Assembly (NCBI RefSeq): GCF_034087045.1
Contig: NZ_CP139247.1
Span: 3,994,001 to 4,058,000 of the forward strand
Source of the DNA: Chitinophaga sancti
GTDB lineage: Bacteria > Bacteroidota > Bacteroidia > Chitinophagales > Chitinophagaceae
Direction of reading: 5' to 3'
DNA length: 64,000 nucleotides
Below the pieces are notes generated by a model that saw only the letters and a list, made by a program, of their open reading frames with translations, did not search any database and was not told the DNA's origin. How positions within the stretch are numbered: the first letter of the stretch is position 1; every line of letters begins with the position of its first letter. This document shows, piece after piece, positions 1 to 8,566 of this stretch. The position numbers and the translations under genes were made by a program.

Positions 1-1
1 C

Positions 2-313
2 CTGGAGCATACCCAGCGCCTGGACCTGAAGAAATCCCTCTTTTATAAGGATGCACTGGTATTTAAGGATCTTGCTTCCAATGCGATCTCTATTAAAAGC
101 GATAAGAAACCACATGGTCTTACATTGCAATTTGATGGATTTCCATTCATGGGTATCTGGGCGGCGATAGATGCAGACTTTGTTTGCATCGAACCGTGGT
201 GTGGTGTAGCGGATAATGTAGATGCTACAGGAGAACTTACAGAAAAGGAAGGGATCAATCAACTGGGGGCTAAACAGGTATTTGAGAGAAGCTGGACAGC
301 GGACTTCTTTTAA
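2..313 (+). CDS. Aldose 1-epimerase family protein (3' end only)
   Basis: Only the last 103 codons lie in the window; the gene begins upstream. The visible part ends with IEPWCGVADNVDATGELTEK, a C-terminal signature I recognise from galactose mutarotase-like (LacX-type) aldose 1-epimerase proteins, which interconvert alpha and beta anomers of aldoses in the cytoplasm. The reading frame runs open from base 2 to the TAA at 311-313 and is followed directly by a strong terminator, so this is the natural 3' end of its transcript. Sugar specificity cannot be told from the fragment. Confidence 0.85.
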   Translation: MEHTQRLDLKKSLFYKDALVFKDLASNAISIKSDKKPHGLTLQFDGFPFMGIWAAIDADFVCIEPWCGVADNVDATGELTEKEGINQLGAKQVFERSWTADFF

Positions 314-324
314 AAAATAATGCA

Positions 325-366
325 ATAAATAGAAAAGCCTCCCGTCAGGGAGGCTTTTCTATTTAT
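325..366 (+). terminator. Bidirectional intrinsic terminator
   Basis: A perfect stem AGAAAAGCCTCCC / GGGAGGCTTTTCT with a GTCA loop starts 12 bases after the epimerase stop codon. The A-rich left flank and T-rich right flank would let it stop transcription in both directions. Confidence 0.9.
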
Positions 367-376
367 ACAGTTCCTA

Positions 377-417
377 AAAAAATATTAGTACACTAATTTG
401 GTGGACTAATATTTTTT
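377..417. promoter_or_regulatory. 41-bp dyad, probable operator of the SusCD-sulfatase operon
   Basis: AAAAAATATTAGT (377-389) and its perfect complement (405-417) flank TTAGTNCAC-N7-GTGNACTAA, so the arms extend to 17 bases with one mismatch around a 7-base spacer. The dyad ends 6 bases before the -33 element of the promoter at 424-453. It is centred about 61 bases before the expected transcription start, a usual place for an activator. A related half site occurs at 47034-47049. The binding protein is unknown; a winged-helix dimer is a guess. Confidence 0.6.
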
Positions 418-423
418 ACTATT

Positions 424-453
424 TTTGTCTCAATATCACTGTAATTTATTTTG
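424..453 (+). promoter_or_regulatory. Bacteroidota-type promoter of the leader peptide / SusCD operon
   Basis: TTTG at 424-427 is followed after 18 bases by TTATTTTG at 446-453, one mismatch from the Bacteroidota -7 consensus TAnnTTTG. Transcription would start around 458-460, on or next to the ATG of the Cys-rich leader peptide, which would make that reading frame leaderless. Confidence 0.5.
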
Positions 454-457
454 TACA

Positions 458-532
458 ATGGCAAATACAGTACAAACCATTTATCATCAACCAGGATGTC
501 CTAACTCAGCCGACCGCTGTTGTTGCCGCTAA
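458..532 (+). CDS. Cys-rich 24-aa leader peptide, possible cysteine-responsive attenuator ORF
   Basis: A 24-codon frame opens at the predicted transcription start and ends with residues CPNSADRCCCR and TAA. Four of 24 residues are Cys (14, 21, 22, 23), three of them consecutive just before the stop. No Shine-Dalgarno-like sequence precedes it, as expected for a leaderless start. Downstream come 153 untranslated bases, a hairpin (686-713) and an operon with a sulfatase. Known parallel: poly-cysteine leaderless small ORFs in mycobacteria act as cysteine-responsive attenuators. Inference here: when charged tRNA-Cys is scarce the ribosome stalls on the Cys tract and the SusCD-sulfatase genes are read. 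It could instead be a chance ORF. The frame is too short for standard gene callers. Confidence 0.55.
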   Translation: MANTVQTIYHQPGCPNSADRCCCR

Positions 533-685
533 TGATATTTTCTTCCATTCAATCACCTTTCCAGCATAATAATCCTGACACATGCTTTCCTATGTCAATA
601 GCACGACATAAGAATGCCTCAAAACTGCAATATGCACACACATCTACATAACAAAGGCACACCAACCGTGTGTTAAAAAAAGAAA

Positions 686-721
686 GCCGGTAACTGCGGG
701 AACAGTCACCGGCCGGATTTT
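686..721 (+). terminator. Candidate attenuator hairpin in the SusC leader
   Basis: GCCGGTAACTG (686-696) pairs with CAGTCACCGGC (703-713) with one A-C mismatch and a CGGGAA loop, then CGGATTTTA follows. It lies between the Cys leader peptide and SusC, where an attenuator would sit. The U-tract is short, so terminator strength is uncertain. A similar GCCGG hairpin with one A-C mismatch precedes the SusC gene at 30732. The rest of the stretch 533-802 holds no further gene that I can see. Confidence 0.5.
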
Positions 722-802
722 AACAAGGCTCGTTATCGCACTACTCAACGACTCACATCGCTGGGCAGGCACCTTATTTTTTAATCGCTAACTACAAATT
801 TA

Positions 803-3800
803 ATGAAAAAAGTTCTCTTGCTCATCTCACTCACCCTGGGATTAGCACCTGTAACGTCGTATGCGCAAACAGTGAATGAACCAGTCATCAACTCCACACT
901 CACCGGCATTGTCGTAGACAGCAAATCCCAAACCCCGCTCATCGGGGCTTTGGTAAGGATCAAAGGTACCACCAACCAGGTGCTCACTGACAATAAAGGG
1001 AAGTTCTTCTTCAAAACAGGACAAAAACTTCCCTACGTACTCGAAGCAATTTATATAGGGTACAAAAAGCAGGAGATCGAAGCCACCAACTCACCACTCA
1101 CCATCACGCTGGTCGAAAACGAAAGCCAGCTCAACGAAGTCGTAGTAGTAGGTTATGGCACCCAGCGCAAAAGTGACCTCACCGGCGCCGTCGCCAGCGT
1201 GAACAAAGGATTGCTGTCACAACCCGCTGCTTCTTTCGACAATTTATTGCAAGGCTCTGTACCAGGTATCAATGTCACCCAGAGCTCCGGTGCACCCGGT
1301 GCCACCGCCACTATCCGTGTAAGAGGTGGCAACTCCATCAGCTTTGGCAACGCCCCTCTTTACGTGATCGATGGCTTTATCATTTATAATAACAATGATA
1401 ATGTAAACACCAGCGCGTCCAACGGGGTAGGGGTGAACGCCCTCTCTACCATCAATCCCAGCGATATAGAAAGTATCGAAATCCTCAAAGATGCTTCTGC
1501 CACCGCTATCTATGGCTCCCGTGGTGCAAATGGGGTAGTGGTGATCACCACCAAAAGAGGGAAACGCGGCCGTGACGAAATTAGCTATAGTACCTACTTT
1601 GGCCAGCAACAGGTGCGTAAAAAACTGAAGCTGCTCAATGCCTCCCAATGGGCCTCTCTCATCAATGATGTGAATACAAGCACAGGCAGCGCCAAAACCT
1701 ACAGCGACTCTGCCATCGCTGCCCTCGGAGCCGGTACTGACTGGCAATCCGCCGCGCTTCGCAAAGCACCCATTCAAAACCATGAGCTCTCTGTATCTGG
1801 TGGCGACGATAAATCGAGGTACCTCATCTCCGGCAACTACTTCAACCAGGACGGAATTGTTGTGAACACCGGTTTCAAACGCTACTCCGGCAGGATCAAC
1901 TATGAACGAAACATCGGCGACAAACTGAAAGTCTCCACCAATATATTCGGTAGCCAATCCATCGAGGATAAACTCTATGGAAATAGCTATAACAGCATCA
2001 ACTTCCAGAGCACCGCCTTCGCCAATTTATTACAGGTGTCACCCGTTGTGCCCGTCTACAATGCAAACGGCACCTATTATACGGCCAGCCCTTATTCCTC
2101 AATTCCTACCAACCCTATTCAGGATTTTAAATCCACCATTAACCGTACTTACATCCGTCGTATTCTCGGCAACGCCTCCGCAGAATACAAGATTCTCAAA
2201 GACCTCACCCTCAAAGTTACAGGCGGTACTGACCTCATTAATACCAAGCAAAATTATTACTCTCCCAGCTACGCGGGTTCGCCAGCTGGCAACAGCACCG
2301 GTTATGCTGCACAGGGCTATGCATCTGTGGGTAGTATTGCCGCATCTACCTGGATCAATGAAAACACCCTCACCTGGGATCATACTTTCAGCAGTAAGCA
2401 CTTCCTGAATGTACTGGCTGGTTATACTACCCAGCACCAGGAAGACCAGTCTGCCGTAGCCAGCGCACAGAAATTCCCCAATGACCTGACTACATTCAAT
2501 AACCTGAACTATGCAGGTACTGCTGTACTCTCTACCTCCGATGCACATGAATCATCATTGAACTCATACCTCGCAAGAGCCAGTTATTCTTACAACCATA
2601 TATACAATGTAACGATCTCCCTGCGTGCAGATGGTTCTTCCAAACTGGGTAAGAATAACCGCTGGGGTTACTTCCCTTCTCTTGGTATCTCGTGGAATGC
2701 AGGCAGGGAAAACTTCTTCCGTCCTGCCAGTGAAATCGTGAATGACCTGAAATTACGTGCATCTGTAGGTCGTACCGGCAACTCCGAAGTACCACCTTAC
2801 AGTTCACTGGCAGCACTGTCACCCAGCAATTACTACTTCAATGGTTCGCTGGTTACAGGTATCGCTCCTACACAGATCGCCAATCCCAATCTGAAATGGG
2901 AGACCACCACTCAATACAATGTAGGTCTGGATGCAGGCTTCTTCAATAACCGCCTCACCTTTACCTTCGATGCCTATTATAAGAAAACGACAGACCTGCT
3001 GCTGAATGTACCATTCCCGCTCTATTCAGGGTATTCCAGTGTATTGCAGAATGTGGGTAGCGTAGAGAACAAAGGAGTGGAGCTGAGTCTCTCATCTGAT
3101 AATATCAAAAGCAGTTCTTTTACCTGGAAGACCACCGCTGTCTTTGCTGTGAACCGAAACAAGATCCTGAGCCTGGGTCAGGGAACCGATTACTACTTCC
3201 CTTTGGCGCCAACAGGATATGTATCGCCGGTGATTGTAAAAGTTGGTTTGCCTGTCGGCAGTTTCTGGGGATATAATACCGCAGGGTTGCTTACCGCTGC
3301 AGACGTAGCGAAAGGTGTACCTTACCTTACCGGTGTATCTCAACAGGTAGGCGATACTAAATATGTAGATACAAATGGTGATGGTGCGATCACCACTGCT
3401 GATAAACATTACTTAGGCAGTGCGCAGCCTAAATTTACCTTCGGCCTCTCCAATACCCTTGCTTACAAAGGGTTTGACCTGTCCGTTTTCTTCCAGGGTT
3501 CTTATGGTAATAAGATCTTCAACTTCCTCCAGCAAAAACTGGAAATACCTACACTATCCCTCAACGCCTCTGCCACTTTGCTGGATAGATACAGTGCAAC
3601 CAATCCAAATGGTAAAGTTGCGAAAGCCACCAACGCGCCTGTAGCACAGGTGACCGACAGGTATGTAGAAGATGGATCTTACGTAAAACTCAAAACACTT
3701 TCTTTAGGCTACTCCATCCCCCGCGATGTGATCCGCCCGTTACATATCAGTCAGCTCAGGGTGTATGTCTCTGCCCAGAACATATGGACATGGACCAAAT

Positions 3801-3919
3801 ACACCGGCCTCGATCCCGAAGTCAATTTCTTTGATAGTGACAATACCAAGCAGGGTATTGACTACGGCGCCTATCCCAGCACAAAAGGTTTCCTCGCTGG
3901 TCTGAATCTGACATTCTAA
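803..3919 (+). CDS. SusC/RagA-family TonB-dependent outer membrane receptor
   Basis: The 1038-residue protein has an N-terminal signal peptide ending near SYAQ, then a carboxypeptidase-like regulatory domain (about 33-110, GIVVDSKSQTPLIGALVRIK), then the SusC plug with the family motif LNEVVVVGYGTQ, then a 22-strand barrel ending in LAGLNLTF. It imports ligands bound by its SusD partner, powered by TonB. It has no N-terminal STN domain and no FecI/FecR genes next to it, unlike the two other SusC proteins in this window. Its control therefore probably rests on the upstream dyad and leader peptide. The SusD gene starts 11 bases after its stop. The sulfatase two genes down suggests a sulfate-ester ligand (inference). 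Confidence 0.95.
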   Translation: MKKVLLLISLTLGLAPVTSYAQTVNEPVINSTLTGIVVDSKSQTPLIGALVRIKGTTNQVLTDNKGKFFFKTGQKLPYVLEAIYIGYKKQEIEATNSPLTITLVENESQLNEVVVVGYGTQRKSDLTGAVASVNKGLLSQPAASFDNLLQGSVPGINVTQSSGAPGATATIRVRGGNSISFGNAPLYVIDGFIIYNNNDNVNTSASNGVGVNALSTINPSDIESIEILKDASATAIYGSRGANGVVVITTKRGKRGRDEISYSTYFGQQQVRKKLKLLNASQWASLINDVNTSTGSAKTYSDSAIAALGAGTDWQSAALRKAPIQNHELSVSGGDDKSRYLISGNYFNQDGIVVNTGFKRYSGRINYERNIGDKLKVSTNIFGSQSIEDKLYGNSYNSINFQSTAFANLLQVSPVVPVYNANGTYYTASPYSSIPTNPIQDFKSTINRTYIRRILGNASAEYKILKDLTLKVTGGTDLINTKQNYYSPSYAGSPAGNSTGYAAQGYASVGSIAASTWINENTLTWDHTFSSKHFLNVLAGYTTQHQEDQSAVASAQKFPNDLTTFNNLNYAGTAVLSTSDAHESSLNSYLARASYSYNHIYNVTISLRADGSSKLGKNNRWGYFPSLGISWNAGRENFFRPASEIVNDLKLRASVGRTGNSEVPPYSSLAALSPSNYYFNGSLVTGIAPTQIANPNLKWETTTQYNVGLDAGFFNNRLTFTFDAYYKKTTDLLLNVPFPLYSGYSSVLQNVGSVENKGVELSLSSDNIKSSSFTWKTTAVFAVNRNKILSLGQGTDYYFPLAPTGYVSPVIVKVGLPVGSFWGYNTAGLLTAADVAKGVPYLTGVSQQVGDTKYVDTNGDGAITTADKHYLGSAQPKFTFGLSNTLAYKGFDLSVFFQGSYGNKIFNFLQQKLEIPTLSLNASATLLDRYSATNPNGKVAKATNAPVAQVTDRYVEDGSYVKLKTLSLGYSIPRDVIRPLHISQLRVYVSAQNIWTWTKYTGLDPEVNFFDSDNTKQGIDYGAYPSTKGFLAGLNLTF

Positions 3920-3930
3920 AATTAACAACC

Positions 3931-5382
3931 ATGAACAAATCACTCATCATATTTTCTTTACTTTTCGCTGCTGCCTGCAACAAGCTGGAAGAAGATCCGA
4001 ACTCCATCGTCACGGCATCGCAATTCTATAAAACGCAGTCAGACGCCGTTTCTGCCGTAGCAGCGGTTTACAGCACACTCAATACCGATGCTGCCGGCGA
4101 CTTCGTGATCTATGGCCGTGACCTGAACCTCTTAACAGGCAACGGTAGTGATGACCAGATCTTCAGTCCATCCAATACCAATACCGATGTACGTGCATTA
4201 GGTACTGCGACATATGTACCTGCTAATGACCGTATCAAAAAGAACTGGCAACAACACTATTTCGGTATCAGCCGTGCCAATGTGGCGATAGACAATATTC
4301 CGGATATAGACTTCGATACCACCCTTCGTGCAAGACTGGTACGCGAAGCTAAATTCATCAGGGGCTTACTGTATTTTAATATTGTACGTTTCTGGGGCGA
4401 TGCGCCTTTGGTGCTGCATGATCCTACCAGCATAGATGTGAATGCACAAAAGATAAAACGGAGTCCAAAAGATAGTGTCTACGCACAGATCATTTCAGAT
4501 CTGAATGAAGCGACCCTGTTGCCTAAGACATACACCGGTGCTGATGTAGGCCGTGCAACCAGTGGCGCGGCCCATGCATTGCTTGCGAAGGTTTATCTCA
4601 CCAGAAGAGAATGGGCAAAAGCCGCAACAGAACTCACCACGGTGATCAATGGTGGTTATGGCTACGCCTTATTTGATAACTTCCTCGATGTATTCCAGCA
4701 GGCGACCAAGAATGGCAAAGAACATATCTTCTCTGTACAATTTGGTACCAACCTTGGCGCAAAGAACAGTACCAATTCCCTGAGCAGTAGTAATTTTAGC
4801 TCTTTCAATCCCGCTGTATATCCCGGCGATCAGCCTGCAGACAGTACTTTGTATCAATTGTTCGCCAGCTTTGATGCCCGTCGTGACGTGACGTTCTTTA
4901 CACAGTTATATAATGCTGCCACCGGCAAGTATGTACAATTCGGCGCCGCGCGCTTCGCCAAGTTCATCGACTATTCCATTTCTCCTTTGACGAATCAGTC
5001 CATCAGTGGTATCAACTATCCTGTGATCCGCTATGCAGATGTACTGCTCATGCAGGCCGAAGTACTGAATGAAATCAATGGTCCTACAGCCGATGCCTAT
5101 GCTGCTATCAACCAGGTAAGGGCCAGGGCAAAGATCAGTAACCTCACAGCTGGTTTGAGTCAGGCAGCTTTTCGTGATTCTGTATTCCATGAAAGAAGAA
5201 AGGAATTCATACAGGAAGGCAATCGCTGGTTCGACTTGTCGAGAAGGGGAGGCACTTACCTGTACGATGCACTCAGGGTGTATCCTGCCAAGACAGGCGC
5301 TGCTGTGAAAGATACACTCTACCCGATCCCACAATCTGAAATAGATATTAATAACGAACTGACACAAAATCCCGGTTGGTAA
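3931..5382 (+). CDS. RagB/SusD-family nutrient-binding outer membrane lipoprotein
   Basis: The 483-residue lipoprotein has a signal sequence with lipobox FAAAC (lipidated Cys16), a TPR-like N-terminal SusD domain (motifs REAKFIRGLLYFNIVRFWGDAPLV) and a C-terminal RagB half with RRKEFIQEGNRWFDLSR and the usual ending LYPIPQSEI...LTQNPGW. It caps the SusC barrel and captures ligand at the cell surface. It follows SusC by 11 bases and precedes the sulfatase by 19 bases, so all three are likely one transcript. The ligand cannot be read from sequence; a sulfated compound is inferred from the neighbour. Confidence 0.95.
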   Translation: MNKSLIIFSLLFAAACNKLEEDPNSIVTASQFYKTQSDAVSAVAAVYSTLNTDAAGDFVIYGRDLNLLTGNGSDDQIFSPSNTNTDVRALGTATYVPANDRIKKNWQQHYFGISRANVAIDNIPDIDFDTTLRARLVREAKFIRGLLYFNIVRFWGDAPLVLHDPTSIDVNAQKIKRSPKDSVYAQIISDLNEATLLPKTYTGADVGRATSGAAHALLAKVYLTRREWAKAATELTTVINGGYGYALFDNFLDVFQQATKNGKEHIFSVQFGTNLGAKNSTNSLSSSNFSSFNPAVYPGDQPADSTLYQLFASFDARRDVTFFTQLYNAATGKYVQFGAARFAKFIDYSISPLTNQSISGINYPVIRYADVLLMQAEVLNEINGPTADAYAAINQVRARAKISNLTAGLSQAAFRDSVFHERRKEFIQEGNRWFDLSRRGGTYLYDALRVYPAKTGAAVKDTLYPIPQSEIDINNELTQNPGW

Positions 5383-5401
5383 AACTCACAAAACTTCATC
5401 A

Positions 5402-7225
5402 ATGAAAAAACAATTTTTAGCCGCTGCTGTAATACTCTCTTCGCTCGCTGCGACGGCTCAAACTTATCAGGGCACTGTCGGCCGCACCCTCGCCGAATCC
5501 AAAGAGTGGTGGCCTGAACCTGTGCACCCACCACAAGGTGCGCCCAACGTATTGCTCGTATTGTTAGATGATGTGGGATTTGGTGCCAGCAGTGCTTTTG
5601 GTGGTTTAATCCGCACGCCTGTTTTTGATAGTCTGGCGGCTAACGGTCTTCGCTATACAAATTTTCATACAGCTGCCATTTGCGCACCTACCCGTGCTGC
5701 ATTGCTCACGGGCAGAAACCAGCACTTTGTACACATGGGTGGTTTTGCCCACTACTTTTCATCAGCGGGTTTCCCCGGCTGGGATGGTCGTATTCCCAGC
5801 TCTTCCGGTACCATTGCCGAAGTGTTGAAGAATGCAGGCTACAATACCTTTGCGGTTGGTAAGTATGGGGTCACACCTGATGAAGATACTTCCAATGCCG
5901 GTCCTTTCGACTACTGGCCTTCCGGCAAAGGCTTTGAACATTTCTTTGGTTTCCTTGGCTCACAAACAGATCAATATAAACCTGCACTGGCAGAAGACAA
6001 TGTAAATATCCAACCCGATGGCCGTCATTTCAGTGAACAGCTCACTGATAAAGCTATTAGTTATATCGCACGTCAGCAAAAGGCAGCGCCGGGTAAACCT
6101 TTCTTTCTTTACTATGCACCTGCGGCTACACACGCCCCACACCAGGTACCTGCTGACTGGCGTGATAAGTACAAAGGACAGTTTGACGAAGGTTGGGATG
6201 TATACCGCCAAAAGGTATTTGCCAACCAGAAGAAGCTGGGCATCATTCCTGTAAATGCCACCCTGCCTGCCCGCAATGCGCGTATCAAGGCATGGAACAG
6301 CCTGAGACCAGATGAACAAAAACTCTATGCACGCTTCTTCGAAGTCTATGCTGCATACCTTACCTACACCGATTACCAGGTAGGTCGTGTGATCAACTAT
6401 TTAAAGAGTATCAATCAGCTCGACAATACGCTCATCTATGTAGTAATTGGTGATAACGGCGCCAGCAAAGAAGGTACAGACGAAGGTGTCGTTTCCGGCA
6501 AACAAACACCGCGTGGTAATAAGAACCTCACCCGTGCAGAACTCACTAAATACAACGAAGAGAATATCGCACTCATTGGCACTCCTGAGTCAGACGCGAA
6601 TTATCCTTTAGGCTGGGCACAGGCGACCAATACACCTTTCAAATTCTGGAAACAGGATGCATTTGCAGAAGGTGGCACCCGCAATCCCCTCATTGTATTC
6701 TATCCAAAAAAGATCACAGACAAAGGAGCGCTGCGTACCCAATACGGTTACGTAACGGACATTCTGCCTACCACACTCGAGGTCACTGGCGTGCCATTTC
6801 CTGCAGCGATCAAAGGCATCAAACAGGATACCTTACAGGGTACGTCACTGGCTTACTCCTTTGACAATGCCAAAGCACCATCCCGTCATACTGAACAATA
6901 CTATTACATCTTTGGCAACCGTGCCGTGTACAAAGATGGCTGGAAAGCCGCAGCGGCACATCATCCTGATTACATTGATCTGAATGAGTATGCTGATACA
7001 AAGCACGATGTACAGAAGGATTTTGACAAAGATGAATGGGAACTCTATAATCTGAATGAAGATTTCAACGAGCAAAATAACCTGGCTAAAAAGTACCCGG
7101 AAAAACTGGCTGAGTTGAAGAAACAATTTGAGGAAGATGCGAAGAAATACAACATCTATCCGCTCATAGACTGGGAAGATGTTTTTACAGGAAAGTTAAT
7201 TAATGCAAAAAAAGTAAAACGATAA
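5402..7225 (+). CDS. Secreted arylsulfatase-type sulfatase (formylglycine class)
   Basis: The 607-residue protein has a signal peptide ending near ATAQ. The sulfatase core begins with the metal-binding LLVLLDDVGFG (Asp56, Asp57) and carries the active-site signature CAPTRAALLTGRN. Cys94 would be oxidised to formylglycine by a maturation enzyme not in this window. VIGDNGA later supplies further metal ligands. Overall organisation resembles Pseudomonas AtsA-type arylsulfatase, which releases sulfate from aryl or alkyl sulfate esters under sulfate starvation. It sits in the SusCD operon and is followed after 3 bases by a tiny membrane protein gene. Periplasmic or surface sulfate release is likely; the exact substrate is unknown. 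Confidence 0.93.
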   Translation: MKKQFLAAAVILSSLAATAQTYQGTVGRTLAESKEWWPEPVHPPQGAPNVLLVLLDDVGFGASSAFGGLIRTPVFDSLAANGLRYTNFHTAAICAPTRAALLTGRNQHFVHMGGFAHYFSSAGFPGWDGRIPSSSGTIAEVLKNAGYNTFAVGKYGVTPDEDTSNAGPFDYWPSGKGFEHFFGFLGSQTDQYKPALAEDNVNIQPDGRHFSEQLTDKAISYIARQQKAAPGKPFFLYYAPAATHAPHQVPADWRDKYKGQFDEGWDVYRQKVFANQKKLGIIPVNATLPARNARIKAWNSLRPDEQKLYARFFEVYAAYLTYTDYQVGRVINYLKSINQLDNTLIYVVIGDNGASKEGTDEGVVSGKQTPRGNKNLTRAELTKYNEENIALIGTPESDANYPLGWAQATNTPFKFWKQDAFAEGGTRNPLIVFYPKKITDKGALRTQYGYVTDILPTTLEVTGVPFPAAIKGIKQDTLQGTSLAYSFDNAKAPSRHTEQYYYIFGNRAVYKDGWKAAAAHHPDYIDLNEYADTKHDVQKDFDKDEWELYNLNEDFNEQNNLAKKYPEKLAELKKQFEEDAKKYNIYPLIDWEDVFTGKLINAKKVKR

Positions 7226-7228
7226 GTC

Positions 7229-7351
7229 ATGGTAGTACAGGATATACTATTACTCATCAGGAAGATCTTAGTGGGGATCATCATTTTCCTCATTCCACTG
7301 GGGGTGATCGGTCTGTTATTATGGCTGGTCAGGTATTTATTGTCTAACTAA
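7229..7351 (+). CDS. Small single-pass membrane protein (40 aa)
   Basis: The ATG lies 3 bases after the sulfatase stop. The 40 residues start MVVQDILLLIRKILVG and form one long hydrophobic helix (about 12-38) with Arg/Lys at both ends. I do not recognise the family. The tight spacing, clean hydrophobic composition and a second small membrane ORF directly after it argue that it is translated. It could anchor or help assemble the neighbouring membrane hydroxylase, or be a small subunit of it; neither is shown by sequence. Confidence 0.55.
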   Translation: MVVQDILLLIRKILVGIIIFLIPLGVIGLLLWLVRYLLSN

Positions 7352-7366
7352 AAAAAAACAAAGGAT

Positions 7367-7522
7367 ATGAAAACGCCAGTAGTAACGCAGAAACGCATAT
7401 TGAGAGATGTCATTATCAGTGTCTTTATTTATGCATTGCCGGTCTTGCTGATGTTATTGTCTTTTAAGATTTCAGGTCAGCGGCCATGGAAAGATAAACC
7501 GGCAACAACTATTAACAAATAA
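7367..7522 (+). CDS. Small single-pass membrane protein (51 aa)
   Basis: An A-rich stretch and AAAGGAT precede the ATG, a plausible ribosome binding context. The 51 residues have a basic N-terminus (MKTPVVTQKRILRD), one membrane segment (about 16-35, VIISVFIYALPVLLMLLSF) and a short polar tail. It lies 15 bases after the 40-aa gene and 15 bases before the sterol desaturase gene, so it is part of the same operon. I do not recognise the family. Confidence 0.6.
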   Translation: MKTPVVTQKRILRDVIISVFIYALPVLLMLLSFKISGQRPWKDKPATTINK

Positions 7523-7537
7523 TAAAAACTCATTCAC

Positions 7538-8440
7538 ATGCTTGTACATATCGAAACCATTTTTCGGAATCTCAATGGCTGGGGACTACCTGTCATCATG
7601 CTGCTCATTGGTGTGATCGAATTTGCTTATGGACTCTATGAAAATCACTGGACGAAGAATGAAAAGGTGCTGGATATTGTCTGCTTTATTATACCAAAGA
7701 TCATTGTAAGACCTTTCGTGGCTTACGTCGGTCTGTTATTATTCCCCCGTTTTCTGCCGGATGCGAAGAATGCATTTGCATGGGTACCTTCCTGGTGGGG
7801 ATTCGCCATCATAGCAGTAGCGGATGATCTTACACAGTACTGGTATCATCGGTTGCATCACCAGTTGCCATGGTTATGGCGATTTCACCGTACACACCAT
7901 TCCGCGCCTTACATGGGTATGGCCATGGCGAGCAGGCAGAATGTGATCTATACCATTTTCTTTTCACAGATCTATTTGACTACAACGCTGGTGTACCTGG
8001 GGTTAGGATATCCTGTATTGTTTGTAACAGGGGTGAAAGCGCTGATTACAACAGGAGCGCATTCCAGTATAAAATGGGACAAACCGTTTTATACCATCAA
8101 ATGGCTGAAGCCAATAGGTTGGGTGATGGAAAGGGTAATTTCCACACCTGCCACCCACCATGCGCATCATGCGGATACTTCAGATGATGGGGTTGGGTAT
8201 TATAAAGGGAATTTTGGGAATATGTTCTTTATCTGGGACCTGGTATTTGGTACCGGGATAATAACCCGTCAATATCCTACCGGGTATGGGATCAAACATT
8301 ATAAACAGGAAGAGTGGTATGCCCAGTTTCTGTGGCCGATATTCAAATCTAAGAAAGAAGGAAGCGAACTGGCGGCAAACGGGCCTATGGTAGGGGATGC
8401 CTTGCCGTCGGAGGCGCCTGCGGCAGTGGCAGGGGCATAA
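7538..8440 (+). CDS. Sterol desaturase / fatty acid hydroxylase superfamily membrane protein
   Basis: The 300-residue integral membrane protein has several hydrophobic segments and the family's histidine clusters that bind a di-iron centre: HRLHH (from His104), HRTHH (from His117) and THHAHHAD near residue 205. Members hydroxylate or desaturate lipids such as sterols, fatty acids or sphingoid bases. It is the last gene of the SusCD-sulfatase operon and is followed by a strong terminator. A lipid hydroxylase at the end of a sulfatase operon is unusual. It may act on the desulfated product, or modify envelope lipids under the same control (inference). Confidence 0.88.
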   Translation: MLVHIETIFRNLNGWGLPVIMLLIGVIEFAYGLYENHWTKNEKVLDIVCFIIPKIIVRPFVAYVGLLLFPRFLPDAKNAFAWVPSWWGFAIIAVADDLTQYWYHRLHHQLPWLWRFHRTHHSAPYMGMAMASRQNVIYTIFFSQIYLTTTLVYLGLGYPVLFVTGVKALITTGAHSSIKWDKPFYTIKWLKPIGWVMERVISTPATHHAHHADTSDDGVGYYKGNFGNMFFIWDLVFGTGIITRQYPTGYGIKHYKQEEWYAQFLWPIFKSKKEGSELAANGPMVGDALPSEAPAAVAGA

Positions 8441-8462
8441 TGAGTTCCACTCTTTTTTATTG

Positions 8463-8497
8463 AAATACGCTTTGCCGCAGGCAAAGCGTATTTTTTA
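8463..8497 (+). terminator. Intrinsic terminator of the SusCD-sulfatase operon
   Basis: A perfect 14-base stem AAATACGCTTTGCC / GGCAAAGCGTATTT with a GCA loop is followed by a T-run, 22 bases after the hydroxylase stop. Confidence 0.92.
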
Positions 8498-8566
8498 TAT
8501 TAAATGTTACACCATTATTAGGGAAATCCCTTCATACTCCGTATTTTACAATATCAACCTCAAATT

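Noticed and set aside
1244..1957. 237-residue open frame on the minus strand inside SusC
   Set aside because: It is the antisense shadow of a strongly supported SusC gene, with no family resemblance and no promoter.
5402..7225. Phosphatase or phosphonoacetate hydrolase instead of sulfatase
   Set aside because: The CAPTRAALLTGR signature with Cys at the formylglycine position is specific for sulfatases.
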